NCBI GenBank assembly: GCA_028023455.1
Contig: JAQFVV010006197.1
Location: forward strand, 12,831,254 to 12,895,253
Length of the DNA stretch: 64,000 nt
Direction: 5' to 3'
Source of the DNA: Epiperipatus broadwayi
Lineage: Eukaryota > Onychophora > Udeonychophora > Euonychophora > Peripatidae
Below the pieces are notes generated by a model. The model was not told the DNA's origin and did no database searches. It was given only the letters and a program-made list of their open reading frames with translations. Positions 22,774-35,439 of the stretch are shown piece by piece. Each line of letters starts with the position of its first letter. Within the stretch, counting starts at the first letter, position 1. The translations under genes were made by a program, and so were the position numbers.

Positions 22774-23823
22774 TATTTTTGAAGCTTGTTAAGAGTTTGT
22801 TTTTAACTTACTCTATATATAACATTTGTAAATATGAGCTTTATTAAAATTAGGTCATCTGACTTGATTTTTTATCAATTATATATATATATTGTTTTTA
22901 TTAACAATATAGTATTTATAGTTTCAGTATATCTTTAAATCCATTAATGACCATGTAAGCTCATTGCTTGAAAAAAGATGTGAATTAACTCTACAAAAGA
23001 GTATTACACTTTTACTCAAACACTTAATTAGTGTTGGCAATAATTTTCTATCCTCTTACCTTAAATTTATTCCCAGCATCTCAATATTTAGAGCTACATT
23101 ACAATCATTAACAGAAATACAAAAATATGCATTTAAATGAAATTATAAATATATAACAACTTTAGCTTAGAAGATTACAGGATGCTTGAAGACTAAAGTA
23201 GAAGGCCAAACAATTTTATATGTATATATCAGTGGAACCAATCCAGGAATCTTTAACTTCTGAGTTTTATCACTTTATTAAATTAATGTTGAGGACAAAA
23301 TTAATTAATAATTAGTTGGCTTATTTAGAAAAATTTTTTTTAGACATATAAACTATTACTTAACATGCCTGTGTGAAACAGATACATAAAAAACCACATA
23401 AATACAATGCTAACATGGATGACAGATTCAGGCAAATTATATGTGTGTGGTGTGTTTTATGCTTATAATTTGTTCAGGGGATTAGGCTATTATTGTGCTA
23501 ATTGTTACTTCCTTTATTTTAGAATTTCACATTTTTTAATTATAACATAAATAAAAGAAGGCAATACATCATTAAAATGTGTACATTTCTCACATATGCA
23601 TATATATAAGTGATATATTTTACAGGTTCATTCATGTATGATTTTGATTAAGAGAGACATCCACAACTATCTTTATAATATTCCATTTATTATCCAGTAG
23701 TAGGCTAATGTGATCAAACAGAAATGCTGGTATGTTTATAATCAAAATCACCCTGATGAATCTGCAAAATATAACATTTATATCTGTAGCCCATGAAAAT
23801 CTTTGTCATCATCATCATCATTA

Positions 23824-24558
23824 TCAACCATTATCAATCCACTGCAGGATGAAGGTCTCTCCAAGTTTAATCCATCTTCTCCGATCTTTAGCTTCTCTTC
23901 TGCACATCACCCCTACACATTTTCTTATTTCATCCATCCATCTTATATGTGGTCTCCTTCTGGGTCTTTTACAATCTCTTGGAATCCAGTTTAAAATTTC
24001 AATTGTCCATCTATTATCATCTCTTCTAGCAATATGTCCAGCCCAACTCCACTTCAATCTTTTAATTTTTTCAATGAGGTCAGTAACACCTGTTTGTTCT
24101 CTTACCCATACATTGCGTTTTTGATCTCTTCTTGTTACTCCCAACATACATCTCTCCATACTTCTTTGAGTGGTCTGAAGTCTCTGTATTGATCTTCTAT
24201 TAAGTGTCCAAGTCTCAGATCCATAAGTAAGAACTGGTAAAACACATTTGTTAAAAACCTTTCTTTTCAAACACATAGGCATATTTCCTTTTAATATCAA
24301 GTTATTTCTACCAAAAGCACTCCAACCAAGTTTAATTCTATGATTAATTTCCTCTATTATGTTTCCATCTGTATTAATAATCTGACCAAGGTATTTGTAA
24401 CTCTTAACTTCTTCTAATTCATCATAATCAATCTTTATTTTCATATTTTGAGCAAATCGATTAAACATTACTTTAGTCTTTTTAACATTTATCTTTAGTC
24501 CTACTTTCATCTGATAACTCCTGCAACATTTCCTGCAGCTCGGAAGCATTATTTGCAA
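23824..24558 (-). pseudogene. LINE reverse transcriptase C-terminal domain
   Basis: A 244-codon frame covering the RT thumb and C-terminal region of an RTE-like protein: LKINVKKTKVMFNR, VKSYKYLGQIINTDGNI, LPVLTYGSETWTLNRRSI, WSWAGHIARRDDNRW, and the closing ILQWIDNG. YLG and the C-terminal LTYGSETW block are hallmarks of this group. It is joined upstream by a frameshift near 24510. Confidence 0.88.
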
Positions 24559-24689
24559 AAACAGCTACATCATCTGCGAAATCTAAATGACTTAAATAAT
24601 CTCCATTTACTTTCACTCCTTTAGTTTCCCATTTTAATCCACAAAATACTTCTTGCAGCACTGCTGTAAAAAGTTTTGGAGATATGGAG

Positions 24690-25817
24690 TCACCTTGTCT
24701 TAGCTTTCTCAATGTTGACTTTCCCAGTATCATTATGTAATCTAATTGTTGCTGTTGCATTTTTATAAATATTCTTTAAAATATGACAATATCCTGGATC
24801 TATACCTTGATGATCCAATGCTTTAATCACTGAAGAAATGTTTATAGAATCAAATGCCTTTTCATAATCTACAAATCCAAAACATAATGACAACTCATAT
24901 TCATTTGTCCTTTCTATAACTTCTCTCAATACTTGAATATGATCTACTGTACTAAAACCACTTTTAAATCCAGCTTGTTCTCTTGGTTGGTGAAAATCCA
25001 AGGTTCTCTGTAGACGAGTTGTAATTATCTTGGTAAAAATTTTATATAAAACTGATAAAAGGCTGATAGGTCTGTAATTTCTAATATCTTCTTTATCACC
25101 TTTTTTAAATATTAATATTATTACTGCATTCTTCCAATCATCCGGTACATCTTTATCATTTAGACATTTGGTATATAACTTTGCTAATATTTTTTCTGTT
25201 TCTTCACCTGCTTCTTTTAATATATCAATTATAATTCCATCATTACCTGGAGCCTTTCCTTTTTTCATACATTTAATTGCATTTCTCACTTCTTCATTTA
25301 AAATTCTGGGCAATTCGGAAGATGTAATAGATATAGGAGGTACTTGTTCTTTATTACTATATAATTCTTGATAAAAATCTTCTACCAATTTCATAATGTC
25401 ATCCCTCTTTTTAGTAATAATTCCATCTTTTTTCCTTATTGCAGATATAAATTTCCTACCAATACCAAAATGTTGTTTTACATTCTTAAGACTTTTATTT
25501 TCTTCTACAGCTTTTCTTGTTAGTTCACAGTTATACTTTCTTATATCATTTTCAACTCTTTTCCGCACCATTTTACAAAATTCGAGATATTCAATTCTTT
25601 TTAATGCATCATTCTTGCATATCTTCATATTCCTTCTTTTCTTCATAAGTTCTCTAGTCTCAGTAGAAATTTTATTAGTCAATTGCTGCTTTTTTCTACC
25701 AGCTATCTTTGTTGCAGTTTTTAAAAGTGTATCAGTTATTTTCATATTAATTTCATTCAAATCTGAATCATGTTCAAAATCTACTAATACTTGAAACCGA
25801 TTTGTAAGTTCTAATTT
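24690..25817 (-). pseudogene. LINE reverse transcriptase, N-terminal and finger/palm part
   Basis: Open for over 350 codons. The N-terminal 110 residues are basic and Lys/Arg-rich ([15 protein letters not shown]), the linker after the lost endonuclease. The RT core then starts with [17 protein letters not shown] and includes [23 protein letters not shown] and [11 protein letters not shown] with its catalytic Asp. It ends at a frameshift near 24720. The remainder continues in another frame (24482-24760) with [10 protein letters not shown] and the FADD box, and then from 24558 to 23824. Confidence 0.88.
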
Positions 25818-26159
25818 AAAATCTTTGTATCAACATATATTTTCTAAAGTTAAATCCACCCCAATGCACGTATGTTAGTTAAATTAATCTAAAAATACTA
25901 TGTAATAAGCTCTATTAACGAGTACGTGCATGTATTTATATTGCGTATGTAGCTAATAATATCTGTATAATAATATCTGTATGCAGATAATTACAAACAT
26001 ATAAGTAGTTCTGATTTTAAATTAATAAGTTAAAGTAAGTTGTGTAAACATCATTGTATATGTAGAAACACACCTATGTATATATGCGAAGGGAACTGTA
26101 ATGTGATAGATTTTATGAATCTTACAACTCTTCTAAATTATCTCAGTTTTAAGTTATTG

Positions 26160-26525
26160 TCCTGTACATGAGGGGTCAGATTTGACTTTAGGTCAACATG
26201 GGTGTGACGAGAATCTCAGCTTCAGGGTGGCTTTTGAATGTTCCATCATCAGATTTTCAATTGGATGGATAGTTGAAGAGTTGGGGTGGATTGAAGCCTG
26301 TCCATTAAAGTATGAAGATTGGCTATCTTAATATATATCTGAGCACTTATTGCATATATGTGTAGAGATGATAATCTGGACAACTGATGATTGCTGTCTT
26401 ACCATGAAATATGCATATTGGTGATTATTTATCTTTTTGACAAAGATATGTTCAAGCGTATCAGTGTTATGAGATTAGAATGGTGGATTGTATAAAAGTC
26501 TGTGCTCATATACCCTATATATTAC
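26160..26525 (+). mobile_element. Family A hammerhead repeat, decayed copy A4
   Basis: About 365 bases match 21738-22102 end to end (CCTGTACATGAGGGGTCAGA at the start; GTCTGTGCTCATATACCC at the end). It carries a degenerate ribozyme at 26370-26429. It lies in HPRT intron 3, antisense to the gene. Confidence 0.75.
26370..26429 (+). ncRNA. Degenerate hammerhead ribozyme (copy A4)
   Basis: CTGATGA (26384-26390), GAAA (26406-26409) and stem III ATATGCAT are kept. Stem II is broken (TTGCTG facing ACCAT). Distal stem I keeps pairing with different bases: ATAATC (26371-26376) with GATTAT (26423-26428). Probably inactive. Confidence 0.65.
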
Positions 26526-26689
26526 ATAGATTGATACAGGTATATAATAAGCCTGTATTTCAGTTATAAAGTTGCTGGTATTCACGATAAAATCTCAAAT
26601 CCAGAGGTGATGGTGTTACACATATAACAAAATATTTACAGAACTTAAATCTCTTTTTTAAAAAAAAGATTTATTTCTTGGAAATCATT

Positions 26690-29600
26690 CTGACTCTCAC
26701 TTGGAAATCAAGAGCAGAAATTTTAAAAAATAAATTTAAAACAAAGACAAATCACTGGGCCAGCACTATTTTCTCATTTACTCAGCTGAAGTTTTTGTCT
26801 TTACTAAGAGTTAATAAAGTAGTGTTAAAATTTAAATTTAAGATATAAAATTGTAAACAAATTATGGTTTATGCAGAAGGAGGGGAGGAGTTGATATAAA
26901 TCCCTCCCATTTTGATTACTAAAGATATTCACTCTCTAATATTAAGAATGTATTGCAGCCAGATGCTATGTCTAAATTTACTGAGAATCAATGGCTAGAA
27001 GGCCTATAATTGCCATCTTCCTCATGGAGAGACCGGTCTACGGAAATGGAAAGACTCGGGAGCAGTCTATCCAAGAAGTCACCAAGATTGAAGCAGCCCG
27101 ACAGTGAATGCTAGTACGATGCAAGCCATCTTAGCAAGAAAATGATTGGTAATAATTTCTTCAGCAGAGCTCAAACTAAATCTTAATAAATCATTCTAAT
27201 AAATCTTATAAGCTAGCTATATTATAAATGTGCACACATTGTTACTAAATTATTCTTAGAAAATAAACTCTGTATTAAACTGTAAATTATTAATCAAATT
27301 TCAAATGTAATTCTTGATAATATTATTATTATTGTAAAATCTTGCCTAATTCTAAATTTCTAAATTAAATTTCTAATTTAAACGTTAAAGTAATAATATT
27401 CTGTAAATATAATAACATTACCAGTTATTATCATTAATCTCTTAAATCTGTGAATATGCCTTTATTATTTTATTTTATTGTTTATTGATTATGCTATGCC
27501 TTCACTAGAGAGGAGATTGCTATTATTAGTAGAGAGACAATTAGACACTCATGTAATTCATATATTGCTCTTTGGCACACATACCAATCTCTGTTCCAGA
27601 AACCTATCTTATATGTTAGTTAAGCTAATATTCGCTTAATAGACAAGTTTGCGTATTTTAATAATCAGTTAAATAAATATAAGGGTGATGTTATGTAGAG
27701 CATATTATAAGGAAATGATTAAGTCCAAGATATACTTTAACCCTCCTTGAATATAGTGTAGACTATATAGATAACTCTATAAACTAGATTATTTTAAGTA
27801 CTCCTTTCTTAGCATAAATTTTATAGATGCTATTTTATGAACTGGCGAGAAGTGTTTTTGCTGACTGAAACTACAGATTAGCGCACAGTAATTTTAATAA
27901 TTATTTCTATAGTTAACATTGCAAATGTGTCCTCAGGAAGCACATCTTGCATTACTTTTTGCTATGCACGTTATTATAAAATGGGCTTCTGATTTAAGGT
28001 CATCCCATTCTTCTAGTTTGGACAGCTCTTTTATGTAGAGCTGGAACACAAGGGTCCAGATGGTTTATAAGCTGCTCCAATCTCACAAACTAAAGTTAAT
28101 TATATTAATAACAAGTCATACGGTCCAACGGGATTGATTATTTGGTAATGAATCCCATGATTAACAACACATTTGAGGCGCATTACTCTGTTAGTTAATG
28201 TAGCACCATAATATTGAAAGTATACTGCAAATCTCCAGTTTATCCTGCCATGATATTAGTAGTTTAACATTGATCTGAATACTGAATCTGATTATATATG
28301 ATATTGTCTGTATAGAGAACAAGATATAGCTCAGTATGTATTAATGCTGAAAATATATATATTAGATGATCACGCTTATATGTTAATTTTAGAAAACCAC
28401 AGATATGACATGGCATAAGCCAGGCATATTTTAACCGTAGATAAATAAATTCATAAGTTTATTGATAAACTGTAATTATTCTCTATGGTATAAAGTGCAA
28501 ATGAGACCCTGTATCCACCTACCTACTCATCATGATACATCTGCGAGTGTAACCTAATGCACTATTACTATATTATTACTAATTCTTTAAATAAACACAT
28601 AACTAAATGTATTCATATTTACTATATTATTCAGACAGAGCTCATTTCCATTCAACCAATCCTTTCTAAATTATCATGTTTAGTTAAGTTAGAATATATT
28701 CACGCATCTAACAGTCACAAGTATGTGTGTGTCTATTAGTTAATTGACCTGAGTTATAATAATTTCCTGAGTCTCATATTTCACCCTTTGTCACTGCTGG
28801 CACACGAATTAAAGAAGTCCAAGTATAATCCCATATCTGTTCCATAGGGTAGTAAATCACGGAGCATTGGTGAAGGAACTGGGATGCGATATGATTCGAG
28901 GTTTTAACCCTTCATGTAGATCAGCTTTGGGATAATTTGCCAAAACTCTTGATTTTGTTGCATGAATGTAACTGTAATATTTTGGAGTGATGAATTCTCT
29001 AAGTTTCATCAAAATTAAATTTAATTAAATATCTCATAATATCAATTGTTCAACTGCAAAATGAAAGAATTATAAATCCATTTTTAATTGTGGCCTGATA
29101 TATATATAAGAGAAATATATTTAGGCAATGATGATTATGAGATCTAGCATCCAATAAGTGTAAATGATTGATTTCATAAATGCCATTCTCTAATCTACCT
29201 AAATTATATATACAAATGTCTCAGGTCGCAGTTGAAATAATTTTTTTTTTTTTAACATACTGTTTAATTCTAAATACATATATATTCAAACATTTAGATC
29301 CATATACACATAAAGAAATTGGGCAAAATAACAAAAATACCTGTCTTATATAATTTTTTTTAATATATACTTTTAAGTAAAAATATTTATTTATATTCAC
29401 GAATGATTGCAAAAATGATTTTGTGCGATTATTATGTAATTTACACATCAATGTAACTTGACAAAGAACACTGATTTATCTCACGAATTAATGCACATGC
29501 ATATACTGACTTAAGTACATGAATATATATATAAACATATAATTAAAGACGATACAAACACATTTCCACAACATTAAAAACAATGATTATTCTACTTGGG

Positions 29601-30280
29601 TCATTATTTTTGATTATTTCTACATTCATGTGATTTAATAGTTACTGCTTAAATTCTATGCAGCCTAAAATTACATACTTGGTATAAGTTTTTAAATAGG
29701 ATCAACTTATTGTATTTCTTTGTTTGTTTATTTGTCGTCCCCCCCCCCCCAGTTTTAACCAATTCTCAAATTCCCTTAACAGTGACATTAATACTACATG
29801 TTTGTGCTAAATTATTTTAATTAATTTAACTTTTAATTAATTCATCTTTTTATTTAAGAACAAGAAAGCTTTACATTCTAGTTTTTTTTTTGGAAAAACT
29901 TTCAATTATAATCAAATCATTATTATTATTTCTACTTTTTTAACATATTAAGTTCATTTGCAAAATCTCTTTCTCTCTTTACTATTTTGAATGGATAGAC
30001 ATAGCACCATGATTTGCACATGATGTCTCTCAATTACAATGTACAATTCCATAGTTTCTTTAAGGAATTGTATTTCTAAGAAACATAATATTAGCATCTA
30101 TCATTGCACTCATTACTGGATATGTAGTTGATATCTAGATTTTTTTAAATATATATTTCTTTGAAATACATATTTTCCTAAGTTGTTTTCTATTAAGTAC
30201 AATTTTCTTATTCAACTTTTTTTTAATTATTATTATTGGCAATGAAAGTTGCTATATTTATAATCTTTTCTTCTTAAAAT
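26690..30280. other. HPRT intron 3, unassigned
   Basis: No gene seen. A purine-rich block with TATA-like GATATAAAT near 26885-26905, and GGGTGATGTTATGTAGAG near 27684, hint at an old LTR, but no partner copy was found. A poly(C) run is at about 29740-29750. Confidence 0.35.
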
Positions 30281-30309
30281 ATTGACACAATAAAACTTTA
30301 CTCCAGCAT

Positions 30310-30480
30310 TAAGAACTATGTCAGATGTTAATACATAGATGATACATTATTAGGAACTCATTAGTTAAAAGATCAGAATCTATAACTGTTGAATTATCTA
30401 ATATTTCAAAAACTATCTCAATGGTGAAGGCTGATTTCACAAAAAATGGGAAATAATCTCAAAAAACCAACAGAAAATGA
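30310..30480 (+). pseudogene. Possible PLE reverse transcriptase fragment
   Basis: A frame containing TYIDDTLLGTH near 30335-30365 looks like the YxDD box of a Penelope-type RT, as in the copy at 4929. The surrounding residues are too decayed to confirm. Confidence 0.3.
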
Positions 30481-32960
30481 TGTTGAAATAAACCACCCTA
30501 CACTAAAATAAATACAGCTTTAAAAAATCATAATAGAAAAACTCACTGTAGAGATCAACATGCATTTGAACACTCTTAAATCTTAACCATCACAAACTAA
30601 ATATTTCAAAGTCTTTAGTGTGAGGATGAGCAAAGTATCACATGTGCATATAAGAATTAATAATGGATGATGAGAAGCTGTCATATAATCAGATGAATCA
30701 TCATTTATACTTTTTCAATCACTCATTTTGGTGATTGATAAAATAAGCTTATTAACCAGAATAATTTATTTCAATATGAGATAGTAAAATTCTTATGATT
30801 TGAATCTATAACCTAACATTCTTTTAGTCTAATTGTTATTTGCATGAATGCATAACAGCTGTAGATTATTTGGATATTTTAATGATTTAATTCCCATTGT
30901 AGTGCAAATACTATTTTCAGACAACAAATGAGATAATTTCACTCACATACATGATGTAATTCTTGGTGCAAACAGTAGCTCTAACATTACATTATGGGAG
31001 AAAAAATATAACAGATGTTACCAGTATTTTATCTAATTCATGTACACATACATGTAAAGTCATGCATAATAATTTATTATGTAAAAAAACTAAAACTATA
31101 TGTTACAAACAATATAGTAAAATAAACACAATAAAAACTAATGACAAAATATTATTATGAACATAATTATATTTTGAAAAACTTAAGAAGCTGTTTATTT
31201 ACAAAAATTGTCTGCTAAACTTATATATACTAGCAAGGAATATTGAGACAAGCTTCCATCTAAGATAATCCACAATGCGAGAATATTCGTCTGGAAATAC
31301 TATAAACAAAGACAACTGATATCATAAATTTGCAGCCTTCATTTCTAATGGTCTGTTTCCACAAAAACTGAGCAAAGACAAAAGACTTAATAGATAATAA
31401 AAAAATGATGAGAAAATCTAGCCAAAATTTATAAAACAATAAATACGCTGCTTCAATATACACAACTTCAATGATATACATCCAAAAAATATACAGACAA
31501 ACAAACAAAAATGGAATAACAACAAAAAACAAAATTTGTACATTTAATATATTTTGCAATATGTGAGCAGTCAGTCATTTTTCCATCTCTGAGCACTGTC
31601 TGCAAATCATATTTAAAAAATAAATAAATTAAAATTTGTACATAAATTTTACAATATGCCAGAGGTGTTTTTTCTATTTTGAAATGCCTTCCACAATTAT
31701 GTTTATTAATAATATTTATGTTAAATGTACAAATATTTTATTTTTCCTTTACTATCCTTTCCGAATTTGATGTACACCAATTCATGTAATGTTTTCTAAA
31801 CATAATGCTAAAAGTTTCACAATATTTAAGAATATATTTTAAGTTATTAATGATTTAAAAATATCAAAACAATTAGAGATTGTAGTTTCTTGATAATGAG
31901 ACTACTATTAGGTTTCTACAATAAAAAAAAATTATTGGAAACGAAAAGAATATTATCCAGAGCAAATTTAATTGCAATGAAAGTAAGACATTTTGCTATT
32001 TATTTCATTTAAAAAATAAAATAGAGTACAGTAAGTTTTTTCTTATTTTTTCAGTGAATGAATAAGTGAATACACTCAGCAAAATATGACCCCTTAATTT
32101 ATTATTAAACATTATATTATTATTTTAATTTTGGTTATACTATAATTTAATTGATATATGCATACCATACATATAAAAGAGTGTGTATGTTATATATATA
32201 TATATGTGCATGTTGGATGGAATATATTATACAGTTCAATAAAGAGAAAAAAATATTGATTTACTTAGCATTGTGATTCCAACATAGGATATGAATTGAA
32301 ACATTTAGAGGTATACAAAAAAATTGAATAATGGCAACAAAAAAATATATATGTGAATAGTGTAAAATAAGATACAAGTCAAAGTTACTACTAATTCAAA
32401 CCACTGGCTTAACTTTTTGAAACCCGTCAATTTCTAGACATAATTGGTTTATTATTTTCAAATATCAGACAATTAAAGTTTGAGGTAAAAAAAATGTTGA
32501 TAAAAAGCATGTCATGGAGGCAGTTTATGTGCTTCTACTTTCATTTATTATTTATAGAACTAAGGATAAGTATTAACAGTATTCATTTATAAAAAGTCAA
32601 AATGTTGTAAACTTAATTGAATATTATGATAAGTAATAAAGCAGATGTTTTGTTATTTAACTCCTAAAAAAGTGTCCTTATGTTGATGTTATTTAAATAA
32701 ATGATGGAAAATTTCTGTCTGATCAATGTGGTAAGAGCACAGCACCATGTTCTCACAAGTTTAGTTTTACCTCTCCTCTAATTCATGATCATTCAGTTGC
32801 TGTCATACTGGTTCCAGTATGTAAATTTAAGCAGATATCTCAATCCATCATGTAAGCAGTGTTCAATGACTGAATTCTGGATCTTTTTAAATGTTTTTAT
32901 ATTAACTTGCACTGTCGGTGTATGTTTCTGTCTGCATGTCCAAAATTTTTGAATTTTCAA
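30480..32960. other. HPRT intron 3, AT-rich, nothing recognised
   Basis: Low-complexity AT-rich sequence. The open frames here (for example about 31260-31559) show no family motif and are taken as chance. Confidence 0.4.
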
Positions 32961-32986
32961 CAATAAAAAAAAATCATTCCCATTCA

Positions 32987-33041
32987 GAACTTGAACCCAC
33001 ATCCTTACACTTCCCAAGAAAATTCCTTAGCAATTGAGCCA
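32987..33041 (-). repeat. tRNA-like SINE head (Pol III A and B boxes)
   Basis: On the minus strand TGGCTCAATTGC (A-box-like, at 33041-33030) is followed about 32 bases later by GGGTTCAAGTTC (B-box-like, at 32998-32987). No cloverleaf was found, so this is a tRNA-derived repeat and not a tRNA gene. Confidence 0.45.
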
Positions 33042-34356
33042 ATATATAAATATTTTTATACAGCAGACAATCACGTGATATTTAAATTTAGAATTCATTT
33101 GTTAGTGACATTTTTTCTTTTCATTTTGTAGTTTTAACCATTTTTAAAAATAATATGTAAATGACCAACTAAATCTTAAGAATCTACACTTTTTATAAAA
33201 CAATTGGAAATTACAAGAATATTTTTGTTTCAAGCTCACATAAATCATAAAAATCAAAAAAGCCTCAAATACTTTTATCATGTGACAATATTTCTGCAAT
33301 TTCTAATTGTTTTATAATAAGTGTAGATTCTTAAAATGTCTGAAAATTTTCAAGAATGGCAAATTAACCAAGAGGCAGATTACTTTGTTATTTTTGTACT
33401 TTTTAATCAGCTATTTACATAGCATTATTTTAAAAAAAATCTTTTTTACATTGTATTTATGTCATTTTTCTTTGTTAACAATGATGATTCAACTACCTTT
33501 TTATCCCATTATATTACTATTTATTTACATTTTATGACATATATATTTGATATAACAGCATTTACAATAATAAAAAACATTTTGCTAAAGAAGGATATAA
33601 TTTATGGAATTAGATTGCCACGAGGTATGCAAGTGAAAAAATAATGTGAAACACTGATTTGGTGTAAGAATTTTTTTTTTTATTTAAAAAAAAACCCAGT
33701 TATCTATTAATAGATATTACAAAGAATTTCTGAAAAGATTCTAACCAAAAGATAGATTCACTAGCGGTTTTATTGATTCCTTCAATTACGCTAGTATTTT
33801 ATAGATTTGACAATCATTAATTATTAGTTCATGAATTGTGTTTGTTCACATTAACATAAGTTAAAAGCAATTAAATTCTATATTTGAAATATATAAAAGT
33901 AATGACTATGGACAGTCCTGAATCTAATAATGAAAATCCATTAATATCTAGGAATATCAAATTTATTGTTGAATTTTGAAAAAGAAATTTTGATTCTTAT
34001 CTCATAATTTGTAGACTGTTTGAAGGAATTCTTGTTCAGCATTCAAAAAGAAAGACTAAATTTTAGCTACATCTTAGATGATAAAACTATAGACTGAATT
34101 CCACTTAATAGTTCTTTATATATTTTCTGTGAGGCAAATTATCTGTTGACATCTAATGTAAGAATACATAAAAGGACAAAAAAAAATAAAAATTTAATAT
34201 GGACTCAAGCGCTCTAGTATTTGGTAATATTTAATTGCATATCCAGAAGTTCTGTATGAGCACTTTTTCTTACAACAAACATAGAATTTTCCAGTAGAAA
34301 ATGCTAATACCAACCAGATTTTGCTTAAACAAAAAGTTGAGCCTGTCATTGTAAAA

Positions 34357-35432
34357 TTAGAAATAAAATCTCAGTCCTTCTACATCTTTATTATAAGGCT
34401 TTTCTAATTCTGGGAAATATATGTTTTGGGAAGTCAAAGCAAATTCAACTGCGTAGAAGAATTTTCTGCCTTCTATTACTTGAAATTTACTGCTAAAAAT
34501 ATTAAATAAAATAGTTGAGAGAAATGAACTATGTAATACATTATGCTGTAAAACTTTTATCATTTAAAATAATTATAAGTTAGAATCATATGCCTTTTTT
34601 CAATAGAGATCCTTTTGTCACATAATTAATGGTTTCCTAAATTTAAGAATTTTAGACCATTTTTTCCAAATAGGATAGAATCAAAAACTGAAATTAAATC
34701 AATAAAAGTAGCACTATTTTTTAATTAATTTTTAAAGCCCTTTTCAAAGTGAATTGTTAAAAAATAAAACATATCCACAGCAGCTTTATTCTGCTCTAAA
34801 TTCAGTCTGATTTAAAGATAAATAGTTGGTATAATAATTCTTATTAAAAATATTCCTTTAAAGTTGTAAGTAATAAAAATAATTACTATTTTTTTTTTTT
34901 AATGCCAATTGGTTGAATAGTTTTTGCATAAGCAATGTTTCTGAATACATAGTTTTGTCAATTATGCTCTGGCGTTTAGTCTTAAACATTTTCAAGAACT
35001 CCGGATATTATCTCCTCCAAGGGGCAAGGAAAAAATTCAAATTCACTAATATTTATTATTTTTATTAGATTGAAATTAGAGGAACATTGTAAAAGAGAAG
35101 CTAAATATCCTATTATAATAATTTCTCTAACTCAGTCAATTTTAAGTTTAAAAGTTTGACATATAAAATGACAATCCTAATGGTAGTGACAGTGGTAATT
35201 CTTTAGGAAATGCTTTTACATTCATCAAGCCTATAGCCAAGCTTTTTGGGTGGATCTCATAAAGTTCATTGAATAGTTTTATTGTACTTCTAATTGAAAA
35301 GAACAATGCTCTATAGAAATATATCTGATATTTGAAAGGTTCCATGTTTGCCAACAATGTTTCATTTTCAGAGCCTAGAACATTACCACTGTAGTCTTGG
35401 GGGCTACCTACTATAATATCATCAAAATTCAT
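34357..35432 (-). pseudogene. Unidentified decayed coding-like region
   Basis: Several minus-strand open stretches follow one another with small frame changes: one of 94 codons from 35432 (GSPQDYSGNVLGSENETLLA and onward), then TELEKLL, then IGYLASLLQCSSNFNLI with SEFEFFPCPLEEIISGVLE, and one of 68 codons ending near 34357 (KFQVIEGRKFFYAVEFALTS). The composition looks more protein-like than neighbouring AT-rich frames. I cannot name a family. It could be a mobile-element gene; chance is also possible. Confidence 0.3.
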
Positions 35433-35439
35433 GTTATTA

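Larger units (their letters stand above)
22112..22875. mobile_element. Family C hammerhead repeat, inverted dimer
   Basis: Bases 22112-22457 and about 22480-22823 form a palindrome of roughly 340-base arms with a hammerhead in each. Each half is slightly longer than one unit. In the left half the block containing TATATATAGAGTAAGTTA occurs at both ends (22112 and 22459, spacing 347). In the right half ATTAGGTCATCTGACTTG occurs at 22477 and 22849, spacing 372. The 25-base difference is an insertion near 22655-22680. This is what integration of a more-than-unit-length product from a circular RNA would leave. Confidence 0.8.
23807..25817 (-). mobile_element. 5'-truncated RTE-type LINE with target-site duplication
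   Basis: A 2.0-kb insertion in HPRT intron 3, in HPRT sense. The minus strand encodes a non-LTR reverse transcriptase: a region before the palm ([14 protein letters not shown]), [31 protein letters not shown], a catalytic box written LDFADDVAVF, and a C-terminal domain (RRPHIRWMDEIRKC, ending in LQWIDNG). The 3' end is a short (TGA)n tail (23807-23821), as in RTE-clade elements. The same 11 bases, AAAATCTTTGT, flank both ends (23796-23806 and 25818-25828). The N-terminal endonuclease is missing. Two frameshifts, near 24720 and 24510, split the RT, so it is dead. Confidence 0.9.

Noticed and set aside
23732-24124. 130-codon plus-strand frame
   Set aside because: It overlaps the LINE 3' end antisense; no independent support.
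25396-25794. 132-codon plus-strand frame
   Set aside because: Antisense shadow of the LINE reverse transcriptase, rich in Phe/Leu/Ser from A-rich coding on the other strand.
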